NCBI GenBank assembly: GCA_002747435.1
Contig: PDPH01000047.1
Coordinates: forward strand, 1-64,000
Direction: 5' to 3'
Length of the DNA: 64,000 bases
Origin: Pseudomonadota bacterium
GTDB taxonomy: Bacteria; Pseudomonadota; Gammaproteobacteria; Thiotrichales; Thiotrichaceae
This document shows positions 16,523 through 27,559 of the stretch, piece after piece. The stretch's first letter is position 1. Every line of letters starts with the position of its first letter. A program made the position numbers and the translations under genes. The notes below the pieces were generated by a model, which worked only from the letters and a program-made list of their open reading frames with translations, was not told the origin of the DNA and did not search any database.

Positions 16523-18958
16523 TCAATGTGGCCGGACATTTTCCAAATCATCCTCAGATGCAGCAGTTGGTAAGGCTGATGTTGCTACCTCACCACTTTC
16601 TTCATCCTCGTCTTCTGTCAAAGGTTTAGGTTCATATTCCAAAGCGAGTGACAACACTTCGTCAATCCACTTCACTGGTCGAATATCCAAACCCTTTTTG
16701 ACAGTATCAGGCACTTCGGCCAAATCCTTTTCATTATCTTTGGGAATCAAAACCAGCTTGATGCCACCTCGATGCGCCGCAAGTAATTTTTCCTTTAATC
16801 CACCAATCGGTAATACCTCACCTCTCAGGGTAATCTCCCCGGTCATCGCCACATCAGAACGTACTGGAATCCCGGTCATGGCCGATACAATAGCCGTCAC
16901 CATACCAATACCAGCACTTGGACCATCCTTAGGCGTTGCACCTTCTGGCACATGGATATGCACATTATGCTTACGCAGATAATTGCGAGAAACCCCTAAA
17001 TGGCGAGCACGACTCTTCACGACCGTTTCAGCCGCGTGAATCGACTCTTTCATGACTTCCCCCAAACGCCCGGTACTTTTTAACTGACCATTGCCAGGCA
17101 ATGCAGCACTTTCAATCGTCAGCAAATCCCCACCCACTGAAGTCCAAGCCAATCCTGTCACCTGTCCTACCTGATTTTCCTTGCCACTGCGCCCATAATC
17201 ATAGCGTTTAACCCCTAGATACTTTTCCAAGTTGCGCGGTGTTACGGCAGACTTTTTCTTGCCATCTAATAAGTGTTGTTTAACGGCTTTACGACATAAT
17301 TTGGAGATTTCCCGATCTAAATTACGTACCCCGGCTTCTCTTGTATAATGACGAATAATATCCAGCAAAGCTGTATCACTAATATTCAACTCACCTTCTT
17401 CCAGCCCATTTGCTTTTTCCTGTTTCGGAATCAGGTAGTTACGAGCAATATTGAGTTTTTCATCTTCGGTATAACCCGGGATACGAATCACTTCCATACG
17501 ATCTAGCAAAGGCCCCGGAATACGCATACTATTAGACGTTGCGACAAACATCACATCGGATAAATCAAAATCTACCTCTAGATAATGATCGGCAAAGGTA
17601 TGATTTTGCTCAGGATCAAGCACTTCCAGCAAAGCAGAAGCTGGATCACCACGGAAATCCGTCGACATTTTGTCGATCTCATCCAATAGAAACAAGGGAT
17701 TACGTGTCCCTACTTTGGACAAATTCTGAATAATCTTACCAGGTAAAGAGCCAATATAAGTACGACGATGGCCACGTATCTCAGCCTCATCCCGCACTCC
17801 CCCCAGAGCCATCCGCGTAAATTTGCGTCCTGTTGCACGGGCAATAGACTGCCCCAATGAGGTTTTACCGACCCCAGGGGGGCCTACCAAACATAAGATA
17901 GGCCCTTTGATCTTCTTGACACGCTGTTGTACAGCCAAAAACTCCAAAATACGCTCTTTAACCTCAGTCAAGCCATAATGGTCTTCGTCCAGAATACGCT
18001 CAGCAGCCGCCAGATCGGATAAAACTTTACAACGTTTCTTCCAAGGTAAACTGACCATCCAATCAATATAGTTACGTACAACGGTTGCTTCTGCCGACAT
18101 AGGTGACATCATTTTTAGCTTATTTAGCTCATTTGTCGCCTTGTCTTTAGCGTCTTTAGGCATACCTGCTTTGTTGATTTTGCGCGCTAACTCATCTACC
18201 TCACTAGGGCTTTCATCCATATCACCCAGTTCTTTTTGAATCGCTTTCATTTGCTCATTCAAATAATACTCACGCTGACTGCGCTCCATTTGCTGCTTAA
18301 CACGACCCCGTATTTTCTTTTCCACTTGCAGCAAATCTAATTCATTTTCGACGAGCTCCATTAAATGCTGAATACGCTCTTCCACATCCAGTATTTCCAA
18401 AACACTCTGCTTTTGAGGTATTTTCAAACCAAGATGGGCAGCAACTGTATCGGCTAGCCGCACAGGATCGCTAATACCAGACAAGGAGGATAATATCTCA
18501 GGCGGTATTTTCTTATTAAGCTTGACGTACTGCTCAAATAAGTTGACCAATGAACGCCCCATAACTTCAGCCTTGCGCTCATCCAAATTTACAACAGATG
18601 GACGCAAAGCAACCTCTGCGGCAAAGTAAGGACTGTCATTCTGAATCTGTAGCATCTCAGCACGTTCCAATCCTTCCACTAAAACTTTCAAAGTGCCGTC
18701 AGGTAATTTAAGCAACTGCAAAATCGCTGCCATTGTCCCCAAAGCATGCACATCACTCAGGTCAGGCTCGTCTGTTTCAGCATTTTTTTGTGCAACCAAT
18801 AACACTTGCTTATCAGACTCCATCGCAGCGTCCAAGGCACGAATGGATTTTTCACGCCCTACAAACAATGGAATCACCATATGTGGATAAACCACTACAT
18901 CGCGCAATGGCAAAACAGGCACAATCAAGCGACTGGTTTCAGGTTTTTTTTTAGGCAT
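16523..18958 (-). CDS. lon: ATP-dependent protease Lon
   Basis: 811 aa. A hexameric cytoplasmic AAA+ protease that degrades damaged and regulatory proteins. The N-terminal LON substrate domain ([14 protein letters not shown]) is followed by Walker A GPPGVGKT near residue 360, Walker [10 protein letters not shown], and the protease domain with the catalytic serine in PKDGPSAG and its paired lysine about 43 residues later. The C-terminal tail is acidic (EDEDEESGE). Same strand and order as clpX-lon-hupB in E. coli. Confidence 0.98.
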   Translation of the reverse strand: MPKKKPETSRLIVPVLPLRDVVVYPHMVIPLFVGREKSIRALDAAMESDKQVLLVAQKNAETDEPDLSDVHALGTMAAILQLLKLPDGTLKVLVEGLERAEMLQIQNDSPYFAAEVALRPSVVNLDERKAEVMGRSLVNLFEQYVKLNKKIPPEILSSLSGISDPVRLADTVAAHLGLKIPQKQSVLEILDVEERIQHLMELVENELDLLQVEKKIRGRVKQQMERSQREYYLNEQMKAIQKELGDMDESPSEVDELARKINKAGMPKDAKDKATNELNKLKMMSPMSAEATVVRNYIDWMVSLPWKKRCKVLSDLAAAERILDEDHYGLTEVKERILEFLAVQQRVKKIKGPILCLVGPPGVGKTSLGQSIARATGRKFTRMALGGVRDEAEIRGHRRTYIGSLPGKIIQNLSKVGTRNPLFLLDEIDKMSTDFRGDPASALLEVLDPEQNHTFADHYLEVDFDLSDVMFVATSNSMRIPGPLLDRMEVIRIPGYTEDEKLNIARNYLIPKQEKANGLEEGELNISDTALLDIIRHYTREAGVRNLDREISKLCRKAVKQHLLDGKKKSAVTPRNLEKYLGVKRYDYGRSGKENQVGQVTGLAWTSVGGDLLTIESAALPGNGQLKSTGRLGEVMKESIHAAETVVKSRARHLGVSRNYLRKHNVHIHVPEGATPKDGPSAGIGMVTAIVSAMTGIPVRSDVAMTGEITLRGEVLPIGGLKEKLLAAHRGGIKLVLIPKDNEKDLAEVPDTVKKGLDIRPVKWIDEVLSLALEYEPKPLTEDEDEESGEVATSALPTAASEDDLENVRPH

Positions 18959-19104
18959 TCAAGACCTCGCTTACCCTAGCTATTCAACTTGGCTTATCTC
19001 TTAATCTTATAAGCATTGTTTTAAATAGAGCTAATTAGGGCGGGAAACAAGCCCCGTTGATAATAGTTGATCACAGGGCAAAGGTAGAAACATAGAAACA
19101 GTGA

Positions 19105-20388
19105 TTACTCAGCAGCGACAGCCGCTTTTGGCTCAGAATTTTCATAGATCAGATAAGGAGGTGCTTCGCCCTTCACGACACTTTCGTCTACAACCACCTT
19201 GCTGACTGAATCTTCAGAAGGCAAATCATACATGGTATCCAGCAGGATTTTCTCCATGATGGTACGTAGACCCCGTGCTCCCGTCTTACGCTCCATCGCC
19301 TTACGTGCAATAGCATGTAAAGCATCTTCACGGATAACTAATTCAGCACCTTCCATATCAAATAACTTGCCATATTGCTTAGTCAAGGCATTCTTTGGTT
19401 CAGTTAAAATACGAACCAGCGCTTCTTCATTTAGCTCATCCAAGGTAGCAACGACAGGCAAGCGACCTACAAACTCTGGTATTAAACCATAATGCACCAA
19501 ATCTTCCGCTTCAACCTCACGAATAACATCACCAAATCGGCGTCCATCTTCAGGTATTTTAACCGCAGCAGAAAAACCAATACTGCCCTTTTCAGTACGG
19601 TCACGAATGACCTTATCCATACCTGCAAAAGCGCCTCCGCAAATAAAGAGTATATTTTTAGTATCAACCTGGAGGAATTCTTGCTGCGGATGCTTACGGC
19701 CACCTTGAGGGGGCACAGAGGCAATCGTACCCTCAATGAGTTTAAGCAAGGCCTGCTGCACACCTTCCCCGGAAACATCGCGGGTAATGGACGGATTATC
19801 TGACTTACGGGAAATCTTGTCGATTTCATCGATATAGACAATGCCCGCCTGCGCTTTATCAACATCATAATCGCATTTCTGTAATAGCTTTTGAATGATA
19901 TTTTCTACATCCTCACCGACATAACCCGCTTCAGTCAACGTGGTAGCATCTGCCATGGTAAAGGGAACATTCAATAAGCGCGCCAAGGTCTCAGCCAATA
20001 GTGTTTTGCCACTGCCGGTTGGGCCAATCAACAGAATATTACTTTTCGACAGCTCAATTTCGTCTTTGCCCGTCTTTTTAAATAGGCGCTTATAATGATT
20101 ATAAACTGCAACGGCCAAGACCTTTTTGGCCAAATCCTGACCGATGACATATTCGTCCAAGCTCTGTCTAATCTCACGGGGCGTAGGTAAACTGGATTTC
20201 TCATCGACATCCCCTGGACTGGATGTCATTTCTTCCTGAATAATGTCATTACACAAGTCCACACATTCATCACAGATGAAAACAGAGGGTCCTGCTATCA
20301 GCTTGCGCACTTCATGTTGGCTTTTGCCACAAAAGGAGCAATACAGCAATTTCCCATTATCCTGGTTACCCTTCTTATCTTTACTCAT
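19105..20388 (-). CDS. clpX: ATP-dependent Clp protease ATP-binding subunit ClpX
   Basis: 427 aa. The unfoldase of the ClpXP protease. The zinc-binding domain shows CSFCGKS and CDECVDLC at the N-terminus; Walker A GPTGSGKT, Walker [10 protein letters not shown] and the pore GYVG motif are present, with the IGF loop (KGSIGFSA) that docks ClpP. It lies downstream of clpP on the same strand after a 194-nt gap containing a terminator, so it may have its own promoter. Confidence 0.98.
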   Translation of the reverse strand: MSKDKKGNQDNGKLLYCSFCGKSQHEVRKLIAGPSVFICDECVDLCNDIIQEEMTSSPGDVDEKSSLPTPREIRQSLDEYVIGQDLAKKVLAVAVYNHYKRLFKKTGKDEIELSKSNILLIGPTGSGKTLLAETLARLLNVPFTMADATTLTEAGYVGEDVENIIQKLLQKCDYDVDKAQAGIVYIDEIDKISRKSDNPSITRDVSGEGVQQALLKLIEGTIASVPPQGGRKHPQQEFLQVDTKNILFICGGAFAGMDKVIRDRTEKGSIGFSAAVKIPEDGRRFGDVIREVEAEDLVHYGLIPEFVGRLPVVATLDELNEEALVRILTEPKNALTKQYGKLFDMEGAELVIREDALHAIARKAMERKTGARGLRTIMEKILLDTMYDLPSEDSVSKVVVDESVVKGEAPPYLIYENSEPKAAVAAE

Positions 20389-20540
20389 CAGAACCTCTAC
20401 CGATACAGACAGACTGTCATCTATCTACACAACAATTTACTGTACTACGCATCACTGCCTGTCACAATTATGACTTTCATTATGCACGACTGGCACACTT
20501 AAACAAGAATACAGTTTTTTCGCGGTGGTTAAAACGAAAA

Positions 20541-20558
20541 CAGCCTGTATTACAGGCC
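20541..20558 (-). terminator. Rho-independent terminator after clpP
   Basis: Minus strand: GGCCTGT, loop AATA, CAGGCTG, then TTTTCGTTTT. It sits between the clpP stop and clpX. Confidence 0.65.
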
Positions 20559-20582
20559 GTATGGGGATGAATCGGTAAAATT

Positions 20583-21212
20583 TCAAGTTTTCACACTGCG
20601 TTGATACAAAATATTATCAATTAAACCGTATTCTTTAGCTTGTTCCGAGGTCATAAAGTTGTCACGATCCGTATCATGCGCAACTTTCTCCAAACTTTGC
20701 CCGGAGTGGTGAGCTAAAATGCTATTAAGCTCTTCACGAATTTTTAGAATTTCACGCGCATGAATTTCAATATCGGAAGCCTGCCCTTGGAAACCTCCCA
20801 AAGGCTGGTGAATCATGACACGCGAATGCGGCAAACAATAACGCTTATCCGCTGCACCGCCCGCCAATAATACCGCTCCCATACTCGCGGCCTGACCAAT
20901 ACACAATGTACTCACATCAGGTTTGATAAACTGCATGGTGTCATAAATAGACATACCCGCTGTGACAACACCACCTGGAGAATTAATATAAAGATAAATA
21001 TCTTTTTCAGGATTTTCTGACTCCAGAAACAGTAATTGCGCCACAATCACATTGGCCATGTAATCTTCAACAGGACCAACACAGAAAATAACGCGCTCCT
21101 TCAGCAGGCGCGAATAAATATCATAAGCGCGCTCACCTCGTGAGGATTGCTCAACCACCATGGGTACTAGGTTCAAAGCTTTAGCATCCAAACCACTATT
21201 CTGATTTAACAT
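20583..21212 (-). CDS. clpP: ATP-dependent Clp protease proteolytic subunit ClpP
   Basis: 209 aa, normal length. A serine protease forming a double heptameric barrel capped by ClpX. Catalytic Ser is in [14 protein letters not shown], His in [10 protein letters not shown] and Asp in the following DIEIHAREI region. A short N-terminal pro-sequence precedes LVPMVVEQ. It is 24 nt downstream of the tig stop, forming the tig-clpP unit. Confidence 0.98.
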   Translation of the reverse strand: MLNQNSGLDAKALNLVPMVVEQSSRGERAYDIYSRLLKERVIFCVGPVEDYMANVIVAQLLFLESENPEKDIYLYINSPGGVVTAGMSIYDTMQFIKPDVSTLCIGQAASMGAVLLAGGAADKRYCLPHSRVMIHQPLGGFQGQASDIEIHAREILKIREELNSILAHHSGQSLEKVAHDTDRDNFMTSEQAKEYGLIDNILYQRSVKT

Positions 21213-21236
21213 ACCTTTATCCAGTTAGTCCGAAGA

Positions 21237-22583
21237 TCAGGCAGCGTCGACCTCATTTTCATCTTGTGCAGCCGCTTCATTTTCATTCTGCGTATTTCGG
21301 TTACGATTCATGACACTGTCAAAATCACCTTGTTCTTCAGTGACCTTGGCCTGTTCCATAACCCAATCAACGACCATTTCTTCCATAACAGCGGCTTCTA
21401 CTGTCTGCATAGCCTGGCGGTCACTACGATAATACTCAATCAAGGCAGCAGGATCTTCATAAGAAGCAGCAAGCGAATCCAACATAGCATCCACACGCGC
21501 TTGATCATGTTTAAGGTCTTTTTGGCGGATCAACTCACCCACAATCAAACCAAGCTTAACACGACGCTCAGCCTGTGGCTGGAACAAATTCTCCGGTAGA
21601 TTATCGCCTGAACTACGCGCATTTTGAGAAAACTCATTACGAATAAGGCGGATTTCATCCTTAACTAATGCCTTAGGAAGCTCAATTTCATGCAATTGAG
21701 CCAAACCATCCATGACTTGCTGCTTAATTTGATTTTTGAGCGCATTACTCAACTCACGCTCCATATTCTTTTTCACTTCCTGACGGAAAGAAGCCATAGT
21801 GCCGTCTTCTACGCCGAACTGCTTAATAAATTCTTCATTGATTTCTGGCAGTACAGGCTCCTGTACCTGCTTCATAGATAGGGTAAACTGGGCGGTTTGC
21901 CCTTTGAGATTCTCTGCTTGATAATCTTCAGGGAAAGCGACATCGGCAACTTTTTCATCACCAGCTTTCATACCATACAAAGCAGCCTCAAAGTCCTTGA
22001 GCATACGACCTGCGCCCAATTCAAGCGGATAATCTTCCGCTTTGCCACCTTCAAAGCTTGCACCATTTAATTTGCCTTCAAAGTCAATGCGTACCAAATC
22101 CCCTTCTTGCGCTTCACGCTCGACATCACGCCACTCTTTTTGCTGCTTACGAATAATATCTAACATTTTATCAATGTCAGACTCAGCTACTTCAGCCACT
22201 GGGCGCGTCACCTCAAGACTGGCCACATCGGCAATTTCAAACTCAGGATACACCTCAAAGCTGGCTTCATAGGTTAATGGCTGCCCCACTTCCATCTTTT
22301 TCATTTCAATCTGAGGAAGGCCAGCCACACGGAGAGACTGCTCAAGGACAGCTTGCTGATAAGTCTGTTCCAGCACATCACCAACTACCTCTTGGCGAAC
22401 TGACTGACCGTAACGCGACTTGACAACATTAAAAGGAACTTTGCCTGGACGGAAACCATCGAGACGGACACGCTTCACCATCGACTTGAGGCGCTTTTCA
22501 ACCTCTTGGTCAACACGTTCAGCAGGGACTTCCACTGTCATTTTGCGCTCAATTTTTCCCGTTGTCTCTACAGAAACTTGCAT
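21237..22583 (-). CDS. tig: Trigger factor
   Basis: 448 aa. A ribosome-bound chaperone and peptidyl-prolyl isomerase. The N-terminal ribosome-binding signature GFRPGKVP is at about residues 43-50; the FKBP-like domain runs about 150-245 (VRIDFEGKLNGASFEGG) and a long helical C-terminal domain follows with an acidic Asn/Glu-rich tail. The ATG at 22583 (MQVSVET) is chosen because GAGG lies about 7 nt upstream and the family starts here. Confidence 0.97.
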   Translation of the reverse strand: MQVSVETTGKIERKMTVEVPAERVDQEVEKRLKSMVKRVRLDGFRPGKVPFNVVKSRYGQSVRQEVVGDVLEQTYQQAVLEQSLRVAGLPQIEMKKMEVGQPLTYEASFEVYPEFEIADVASLEVTRPVAEVAESDIDKMLDIIRKQQKEWRDVEREAQEGDLVRIDFEGKLNGASFEGGKAEDYPLELGAGRMLKDFEAALYGMKAGDEKVADVAFPEDYQAENLKGQTAQFTLSMKQVQEPVLPEINEEFIKQFGVEDGTMASFRQEVKKNMERELSNALKNQIKQQVMDGLAQLHEIELPKALVKDEIRLIRNEFSQNARSSGDNLPENLFQPQAERRVKLGLIVGELIRQKDLKHDQARVDAMLDSLAASYEDPAALIEYYRSDRQAMQTVEAAVMEEMVVDWVMEQAKVTEEQGDFDSVMNRNRNTQNENEAAAQDENEVDAA

Positions 22584-22671
22584 GCCATACCTCATAAGCT
22601 TCACTGTGAGCTATATACACGCTATATATAGACAGAGAAGCCATCATCGTTATCTTGGAATTGTTGAATGT

Positions 22672-22756
<85 letters not shown>

Positions 22757-22857
22757 ATGTTCCGTTTTGCCTTGGACTTTACTTGCCCAAGTCATATCGG
22801 AAAGGGGGCGATTATACACAGCAAACGCAGACTTGTATAACCTTAATGAAGAGGAAA

Positions 22858-22934
22858 TGGGGTGGATGATGGGGCTCGAACCCACGACAACCGGAATCAC
22901 AATCCGGGGCTCTACCAACTGAGCTACAACCACC
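22858..22934 (-). tRNA. tRNA-His (GUG)
   Basis: 77 nt including the extra 5' G(-1) opposite C73 that marks tRNA-His, anticodon GTG, and encoded CCA. The acceptor stem as read has a U5-U68 mismatch (5' GTGGTTG against 3' CATCCAC). Confidence 0.95.
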
Positions 22935-22976
22935 ACTGAAACAACCTGTTTCTATCCTGCGGACATTATAACATAA

Positions 22977-23053
<77 letters not shown>

Positions 23054-23073
23054 AGTCTGAATATAAAATGAGT

Positions 23074-23150
23074 TGGTCGGGGTAGAGAGATTCGAACTCC
23101 CGACATCCTGCACCCAAAGCAGGCGCGCTACCAGACTGCGCTATACCCCG
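23074..23150 (-). tRNA. tRNA-Pro (UGG)
   Basis: 77 nt with encoded CCA. The minus strand begins CGGGGTATAGCGCAGTCTGG, anticodon loop TTTGGGT (TGG), 3' end CTACCCCGACCA. Transcription order on the minus strand is Pro-Arg-His-Leu. Confidence 0.97.
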
Positions 23151-23271
23151 ACTAAGCCAAGAGAAACACTCTCGGCAATCCAAGACCGCGAAATATACGC
23201 TGCAAGACCACACAGGTCAAGTCGAAAAATCATCTTGTTTACAGATTCATAAAAACTGCTTCAGCACTGTC

Positions 23272-24336
23272 TCAGCAACGCTCATCCAACCACGCTGCAA
23301 TGGCGGGGGGCACAGTTTTTTGTGCTTTAGCACTCACATAAAGACCGATGTGACCACCGTTAAAACCCATTTCTACATAATCCTGACTACCCACATATTT
23401 TTGCAGCGCCTGCGAAGCAGACGGCGGCACAATATGATCCTGACGGGCATAAATATTTAAAATAGGCATAGTCAACTGACTTAAATGCACTGCCTGACCA
23501 TCAATCTTTAGCTCACCCGCAATTAGCTTATTTTGTTGATATAATTCTTTAACGAACTGCCGGAATGCCTCTCCAGCTTGGTCAGGGCTATCAAAAATCC
23601 AACGTTCCATATGCATGAAGTCTTGCAAAACCTTATGATCCCTCATTAAATCAACTAAGCCCAAGTATTTTTGACCCAGCAAACGATAGGGTTTCAGGTT
23701 GAGAAAAGCCCAATTAAGCATTTCTCCTGGCACATTGCCCATCGCATCGACTAATAAATCAATATCGACATTTTGCACCCAATGGCTAAGCATATTATCT
23801 TCAGTCTGGAAATCGACAGGTGTTACCATAGTCACCAAATTTTTAACCTTATAGGGATACATCGCGCTATAACACAAAGCAAATGTACCCCCCTGACAAA
23901 TCCCTAAGAGATTCACCTGCTCACACGCATGCAGCTCACAAACTTTGTCAACACAATGATTCAAATAACCGTGTAAATAATCGCCTAAGCTTAAATAACG
24001 ATCTATCGCCTCGGGATAACCCCAATCAATTAAATAAACCTCTTGGCCGTTTTCTAGCAAAGCACTGACCATTGAATGGTTTTCCTGCAAATCGGTCATA
24101 TAAGGGCGATTAACCAAAGCATAGACGATTAATAAAGGCACAGGATGACGCTCCACCACATCATCACTGCGGTAACGCAATAAACGTACTTTACCCTGCT
24201 GATCAAGCACATCATAAGGTGTTACACCCTCAAAGCTTTCATCCATTGTCAGCAGGTGCTGCATACCAACTGCCAAATTTTCATTAAAGCTTTTCATTTC
24301 ATTGAGAATGTCATCATAATCAAACTGAAATGGCAT
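23272..24336 (-). CDS. phaC: Class III poly(3-hydroxyalkanoate) synthase subunit PhaC
   Basis: 354 aa, the size of class III PhaC (class I/II enzymes are near 560-600 aa). It polymerises 3-hydroxyacyl-CoA into PHA at the granule surface together with PhaE. An alpha/beta-hydrolase fold carries the modified lipase box GICQGG with the catalytic Cys near residue 146; catalytic Asp is in ARQDHIVPP and His in GFNGGHIGLY. The start overlaps the phaE stop by one base (TAATG), implying coupled synthesis of the two subunits. Confidence 0.96.
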   Translation of the reverse strand: MPFQFDYDDILNEMKSFNENLAVGMQHLLTMDESFEGVTPYDVLDQQGKVRLLRYRSDDVVERHPVPLLIVYALVNRPYMTDLQENHSMVSALLENGQEVYLIDWGYPEAIDRYLSLGDYLHGYLNHCVDKVCELHACEQVNLLGICQGGTFALCYSAMYPYKVKNLVTMVTPVDFQTEDNMLSHWVQNVDIDLLVDAMGNVPGEMLNWAFLNLKPYRLLGQKYLGLVDLMRDHKVLQDFMHMERWIFDSPDQAGEAFRQFVKELYQQNKLIAGELKIDGQAVHLSQLTMPILNIYARQDHIVPPSASQALQKYVGSQDYVEMGFNGGHIGLYVSAKAQKTVPPAIAAWLDERC

Positions 24337-25325
24337 TATGCACCCTCCCCGCTCGCTGATGAGACGGCTGGATTCGTCGCTGCGCTTAGCGACGCGACTT
24401 GTTGCTCTAAACGCTGTAACTGCTGTCGGAAAGCACGCTGTTCACAACGCAAGTTTTGCTGTTGTTGCAAAATACCATTCATATCTGCACGGGTGGGCAA
24501 ATTCATGTGACACAAATGCTCATCCTGAAAGTGATTTAGCGCCAATTTTAAACGCATGAATGCATTCACTAGATCACCATAAATGACCTGATACTCATCA
24601 CTCATCGCAAAATTGGCATAAACACCTTCGCAGGCATCAACCCACAAATCAAACAACTCACGTAAGGAAGTAATGCTTTTTTCTTCAGCCGCCATTTCCT
24701 GTACACGCGCCCGCAAAGCACTCATCGCCGCAATATTTTGCCGCGAAAAAGCGCCAAGATACGCATGTAGTGCTTGTTGGTAATCCGTTGCCAAGACAGA
24801 CAAATGCTGTAAGCGATCTTTTAGATTATTTGGCACGCTATCCATAGGCAACAAAGCCAATGTTTTAAAAAATTGCTCCTGCCAACGTTGCGCGCTCTCT
24901 TGACTGTGCTCCCCCAACCATTTGCCGAGCTCAGGCATACGTTCAACCACATGCCCCCAGCTTTCAGCCACAGCCAAACCAGACATCAAGCTATCAATGC
25001 GTAAATAACCGCTTTGTGATTTTTGTAGCCATTGATTTAATGCCGATTCAATCACCGACATCCAATCATCAAACTTAGGCGTATGGTGGGCACTTTTTAA
25101 GACTTGTTCCCCCAGTTGCGTATAAACCTGACCCATTTCAAGGACACGCTCTAACACATCGCGCACAGATAAAGGAACACCTGATAACACTCGACTCAAA
25201 CTTTCATTAAAGTTACCGAGAGGCTTAGAGTTTTCTTGGCTTATATTAACCAGCTTCTCCCAATACTGTCGCTGGGCGTCTAGCCAAGACTGCATTGTTT
25301 CTTCCGACCAAACTGAATTCATCAT
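24336..25325 (-). CDS. phaE: Class III PHA synthase subunit PhaE
   Basis: About 329 aa. Non-catalytic partner that activates and stabilises PhaC; confined to class III systems of sulfur bacteria and cyanobacteria. Mostly helical and Gln-rich, with the family core DLWVDACEGVYANFAMSDEY near residues 205-225. The C-terminal 60 residues form a Gln/Arg-rich coiled coil ending in Ala/Ser. The ATG at 25325 is preferred to 25349 because AGGGA lies 5-6 nt upstream. Divergent from phaA across an 86-bp control region. Confidence 0.93.
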   Translation of the reverse strand: MMNSVWSEETMQSWLDAQRQYWEKLVNISQENSKPLGNFNESLSRVLSGVPLSVRDVLERVLEMGQVYTQLGEQVLKSAHHTPKFDDWMSVIESALNQWLQKSQSGYLRIDSLMSGLAVAESWGHVVERMPELGKWLGEHSQESAQRWQEQFFKTLALLPMDSVPNNLKDRLQHLSVLATDYQQALHAYLGAFSRQNIAAMSALRARVQEMAAEEKSITSLRELFDLWVDACEGVYANFAMSDEYQVIYGDLVNAFMRLKLALNHFQDEHLCHMNLPTRADMNGILQQQQNLRCEQRAFRQQLQRLEQQVASLSAATNPAVSSASGEGA

Positions 25326-25370
25326 AATTTCCCTATAAGGGTTGTGCAAAATAACCGTATCATGCTAGTT

Positions 25371-25386
25371 TGTGCGGCGCAACAAG
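25371..25386. promoter_or_regulatory. Putative PhaR operator between phaE and phaA
   Basis: TTGTGCGGCGCAACAA, an imperfect inverted repeat with TTGTGCG as left arm. The same arm occurs in a perfect palindrome upstream of the phasin gene. A further TTGTGC half-site with GGTT/AACC flanks lies at 25341-25357. PhaR proteins bind GC-centred TGC-GCA-like palindromes; the assignment here is inference. Confidence 0.45.
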
Positions 25387-25411
25387 CTTTTTTTCGATCA
25401 GGAGAGAATGA

Positions 25412-26596
25412 ATGCACGAGGACATTGTAATCGTTGCTGCTACCCGCACTGCATTGGGGAATTTTAACGGGTCATTGGCAGGGATTTCTGCGGCTGAATT
25501 AGGCGCAACCGTTATCAAATCACTGCTGGAAAAAACCGGTGTTGCCCCCGAACAAATTGATGAAGTCATTATGGGCCAGGTACTCACAGCAGGCAATGGG
25601 CAAAACCCTGCTCGCCAAGCCGCACTAGCTGCTGGATTGTCAGAAAAAACGCCCGCCATGACCATCAACAAAGTCTGTGGCAGTGGTTTAAAAGCCGTTC
25701 ATTTGGCCTATCAAGCAGTTGCCTGTGGCGATGCTGAGATTGTCATTGCTGGTGGACAAGAAAACATGAGTGCATCCGCACATATTGTTCCTAACTCACG
25801 CAACGGACAAAAAATGGGCGACTGGAAAATGGTCGATACCATGATCAAAGACGGTCTATGGTGTGCTTTCAATCATTACCACATGGGTACAACGGCTGAA
25901 AATATTGCCCGAAAATACGGTTTTAGCCGCGAACAACAGGATGAGTTTGCTGCCGCCTCCCAACAAAAAGCAGAAGCAGCTCAAAAAGCAGGCTACTTTG
26001 ATAATGAAATTACAGCGGTCAGCATCCCACAACGCAAAGGAGAGCCAGTTGAATTCAAAGTAGATGAATTCCCACGTCATGGCACTACAGCTGAAAAACT
26101 ATCTGCTTTGCGCCCTGCTTTCAGCAAAGAGGGTACGGTTACAGCAGGCAATGCTTCCGGCATTAACGATGGCGCAGCCGCCGTGATGGTCATGAAAGCT
26201 AGCAAAGCGCAAGCCTTGGGTTTAAAGCCGCTCGCCAAAATAAAAGCATTCGCTAGTGCTGGCGTTGATCCAGCCATTATGGGTACTGGGCCAATTCCAG
26301 CCACCACTCGCTGCCTAGAAAAAGCAGCTTGGCAAGTCGCTGATTTAGACATGATCGAAGTCAATGAAGCATTCGCAGCACAAGCCCTGTCAGTCAATCA
26401 TGAGCTGGGCTTTGATTTATCCAAAGTCAATGTCAGTGGTGGCGCAATTGCCTTAGGGCATCCAATCGGTGCATCTGGTGCGCGTGTATTGGTAACTTTA
26501 TTACACGGCATGAACCGTACCGGCGCACAAAAAGGTCTAGCGACCTTGTGTATTGGTGGTGGTCAGGGTGTCGCGCTGGCTGTTGAAAAAGTTTGA
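25412..26596 (+). CDS. phaA: Acetyl-CoA C-acetyltransferase (beta-ketothiolase)
   Basis: 394 aa, normal length. It condenses two acetyl-CoA to acetoacetyl-CoA, the first step of PHB synthesis. The nucleophilic Cys is in [15 protein letters not shown] near residue 89, and the C-terminal signatures [25 protein letters not shown] and CIGGGQG contain the catalytic His and Cys. Ribosome site AGGAGAG lies just before ATG. It forms an operon with phaB (34-nt gap), divergent from phaE-phaC. Confidence 0.96.
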   Translation: MHEDIVIVAATRTALGNFNGSLAGISAAELGATVIKSLLEKTGVAPEQIDEVIMGQVLTAGNGQNPARQAALAAGLSEKTPAMTINKVCGSGLKAVHLAYQAVACGDAEIVIAGGQENMSASAHIVPNSRNGQKMGDWKMVDTMIKDGLWCAFNHYHMGTTAENIARKYGFSREQQDEFAAASQQKAEAAQKAGYFDNEITAVSIPQRKGEPVEFKVDEFPRHGTTAEKLSALRPAFSKEGTVTAGNASGINDGAAAVMVMKASKAQALGLKPLAKIKAFASAGVDPAIMGTGPIPATTRCLEKAAWQVADLDMIEVNEAFAAQALSVNHELGFDLSKVNVSGGAIALGHPIGASGARVLVTLLHGMNRTGAQKGLATLCIGGGQGVALAVEKV

Positions 26597-26630
26597 TTTC
26601 CGATAATTTCCAATAGTTAAGGACTAAATA

Positions 26631-27359
26631 ATGAGCAAAGTGGCATTAGTAACTGGTGGTACAGGTGGTATTGGTACCGCAATCTGCAAGCGTTTGGCTA
26701 AAGATGGCTTTAAAGTCATCAGCACTTATTTTGAACCGGAAGAACAAGCCAAAGCATGGGCTGAAGCGCAAGATTTTGATGTTGATCTGTATGCTTGTGA
26801 TGTCAGCGACTATGACTCTTGCAAAGCTATGAAAGAACAGATTGAGGCAGATCACGGCCAAGTAGACGTTATTGTCAATAATGCTGGTATTACTCGTGAT
26901 GCCAAATTCAGCCGTATGACGCCAGAGCAATGGCGCGCTGTTATTTCTACCAACCTAGACAGCTTGTTCAATATTTGTCATCAATTCGTTGATGGCATGG
27001 CCGAGCGCGGCTATGGTCGTATTGTTAATATTGCGTCCATTAATGGTCAAAAAGGCCAAGCCGGTCAAACCAATTACAGCGCTGCCAAAGCAGGAGCGCA
27101 TGGCTTTACTATGGCTTTGGCACAAGAAGTTGTGCGCAAGGGTGTAACCGTCAATACAGTATCCCCGGGTTATATCGGTACAGATATGGTTATGGCGATT
27201 CGTGAAGATATTCGTAACAAAATTATCGAGCAAATCCCTATGCAGCGTTTAGGTAAGCCAGAAGAAATTGCTGCCACTATCGCTTTTCTAGTATCTGACG
27301 ATGCTGCCTTCATTACTGGTGCAAACTTCGCTGCAAACGGCGGCCAACACATGCACTAA
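26631..27359 (+). CDS. phaB: Acetoacetyl-CoA reductase
   Basis: 242 aa. Short-chain dehydrogenase making (R)-3-hydroxybutyryl-CoA for PhaC. Cofactor motif VTGGTGGIGTAI at the N-terminus, NNAGITRD near residue 84, catalytic Ser in VNIASINGQKGQ and the YxxxK pair in NYSAAKAGAHGF. It ends in the family-typical GGQHMH. Most PhaB enzymes prefer NADPH. Second gene of the phaAB unit. Confidence 0.96.
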   Translation: MSKVALVTGGTGGIGTAICKRLAKDGFKVISTYFEPEEQAKAWAEAQDFDVDLYACDVSDYDSCKAMKEQIEADHGQVDVIVNNAGITRDAKFSRMTPEQWRAVISTNLDSLFNICHQFVDGMAERGYGRIVNIASINGQKGQAGQTNYSAAKAGAHGFTMALAQEVVRKGVTVNTVSPGYIGTDMVMAIREDIRNKIIEQIPMQRLGKPEEIAATIAFLVSDDAAFITGANFAANGGQHMH

Positions 27360-27447
27360 TGCTTTCAGCCATAAACTGAAAAGGCTCTATCTACTATTGT
27401 TTTTTTACTGAGTAGACCAGCATAATCAGCTTTATCGGCTTCAACAT

Positions 27448-27476
27448 CTGCCCGTTTCCTGGAGCGGGCAGTTTGC
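27448..27476 (+). terminator. Probable terminator after phaAB
   Basis: Stem CTGCCCG / GCGGGCAG with a 9-nt loop, followed by TTTGCTTCTTT. It lies 89 nt after the phaB stop and upstream of phaR. Confidence 0.5.
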
Positions 27477-27559
27477 TTCTTTAAAATAAAAAGCCTTTAA
27501 TTAACAATACCAACCATGTATATCATGGCATTTACAAGACTGATTTGGTACAAACAGGC

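Noticed and set aside
24338..24510. Plus-strand frames antisense to phaE
   Set aside because: Shadow frames of a gene with clear PhaE features.
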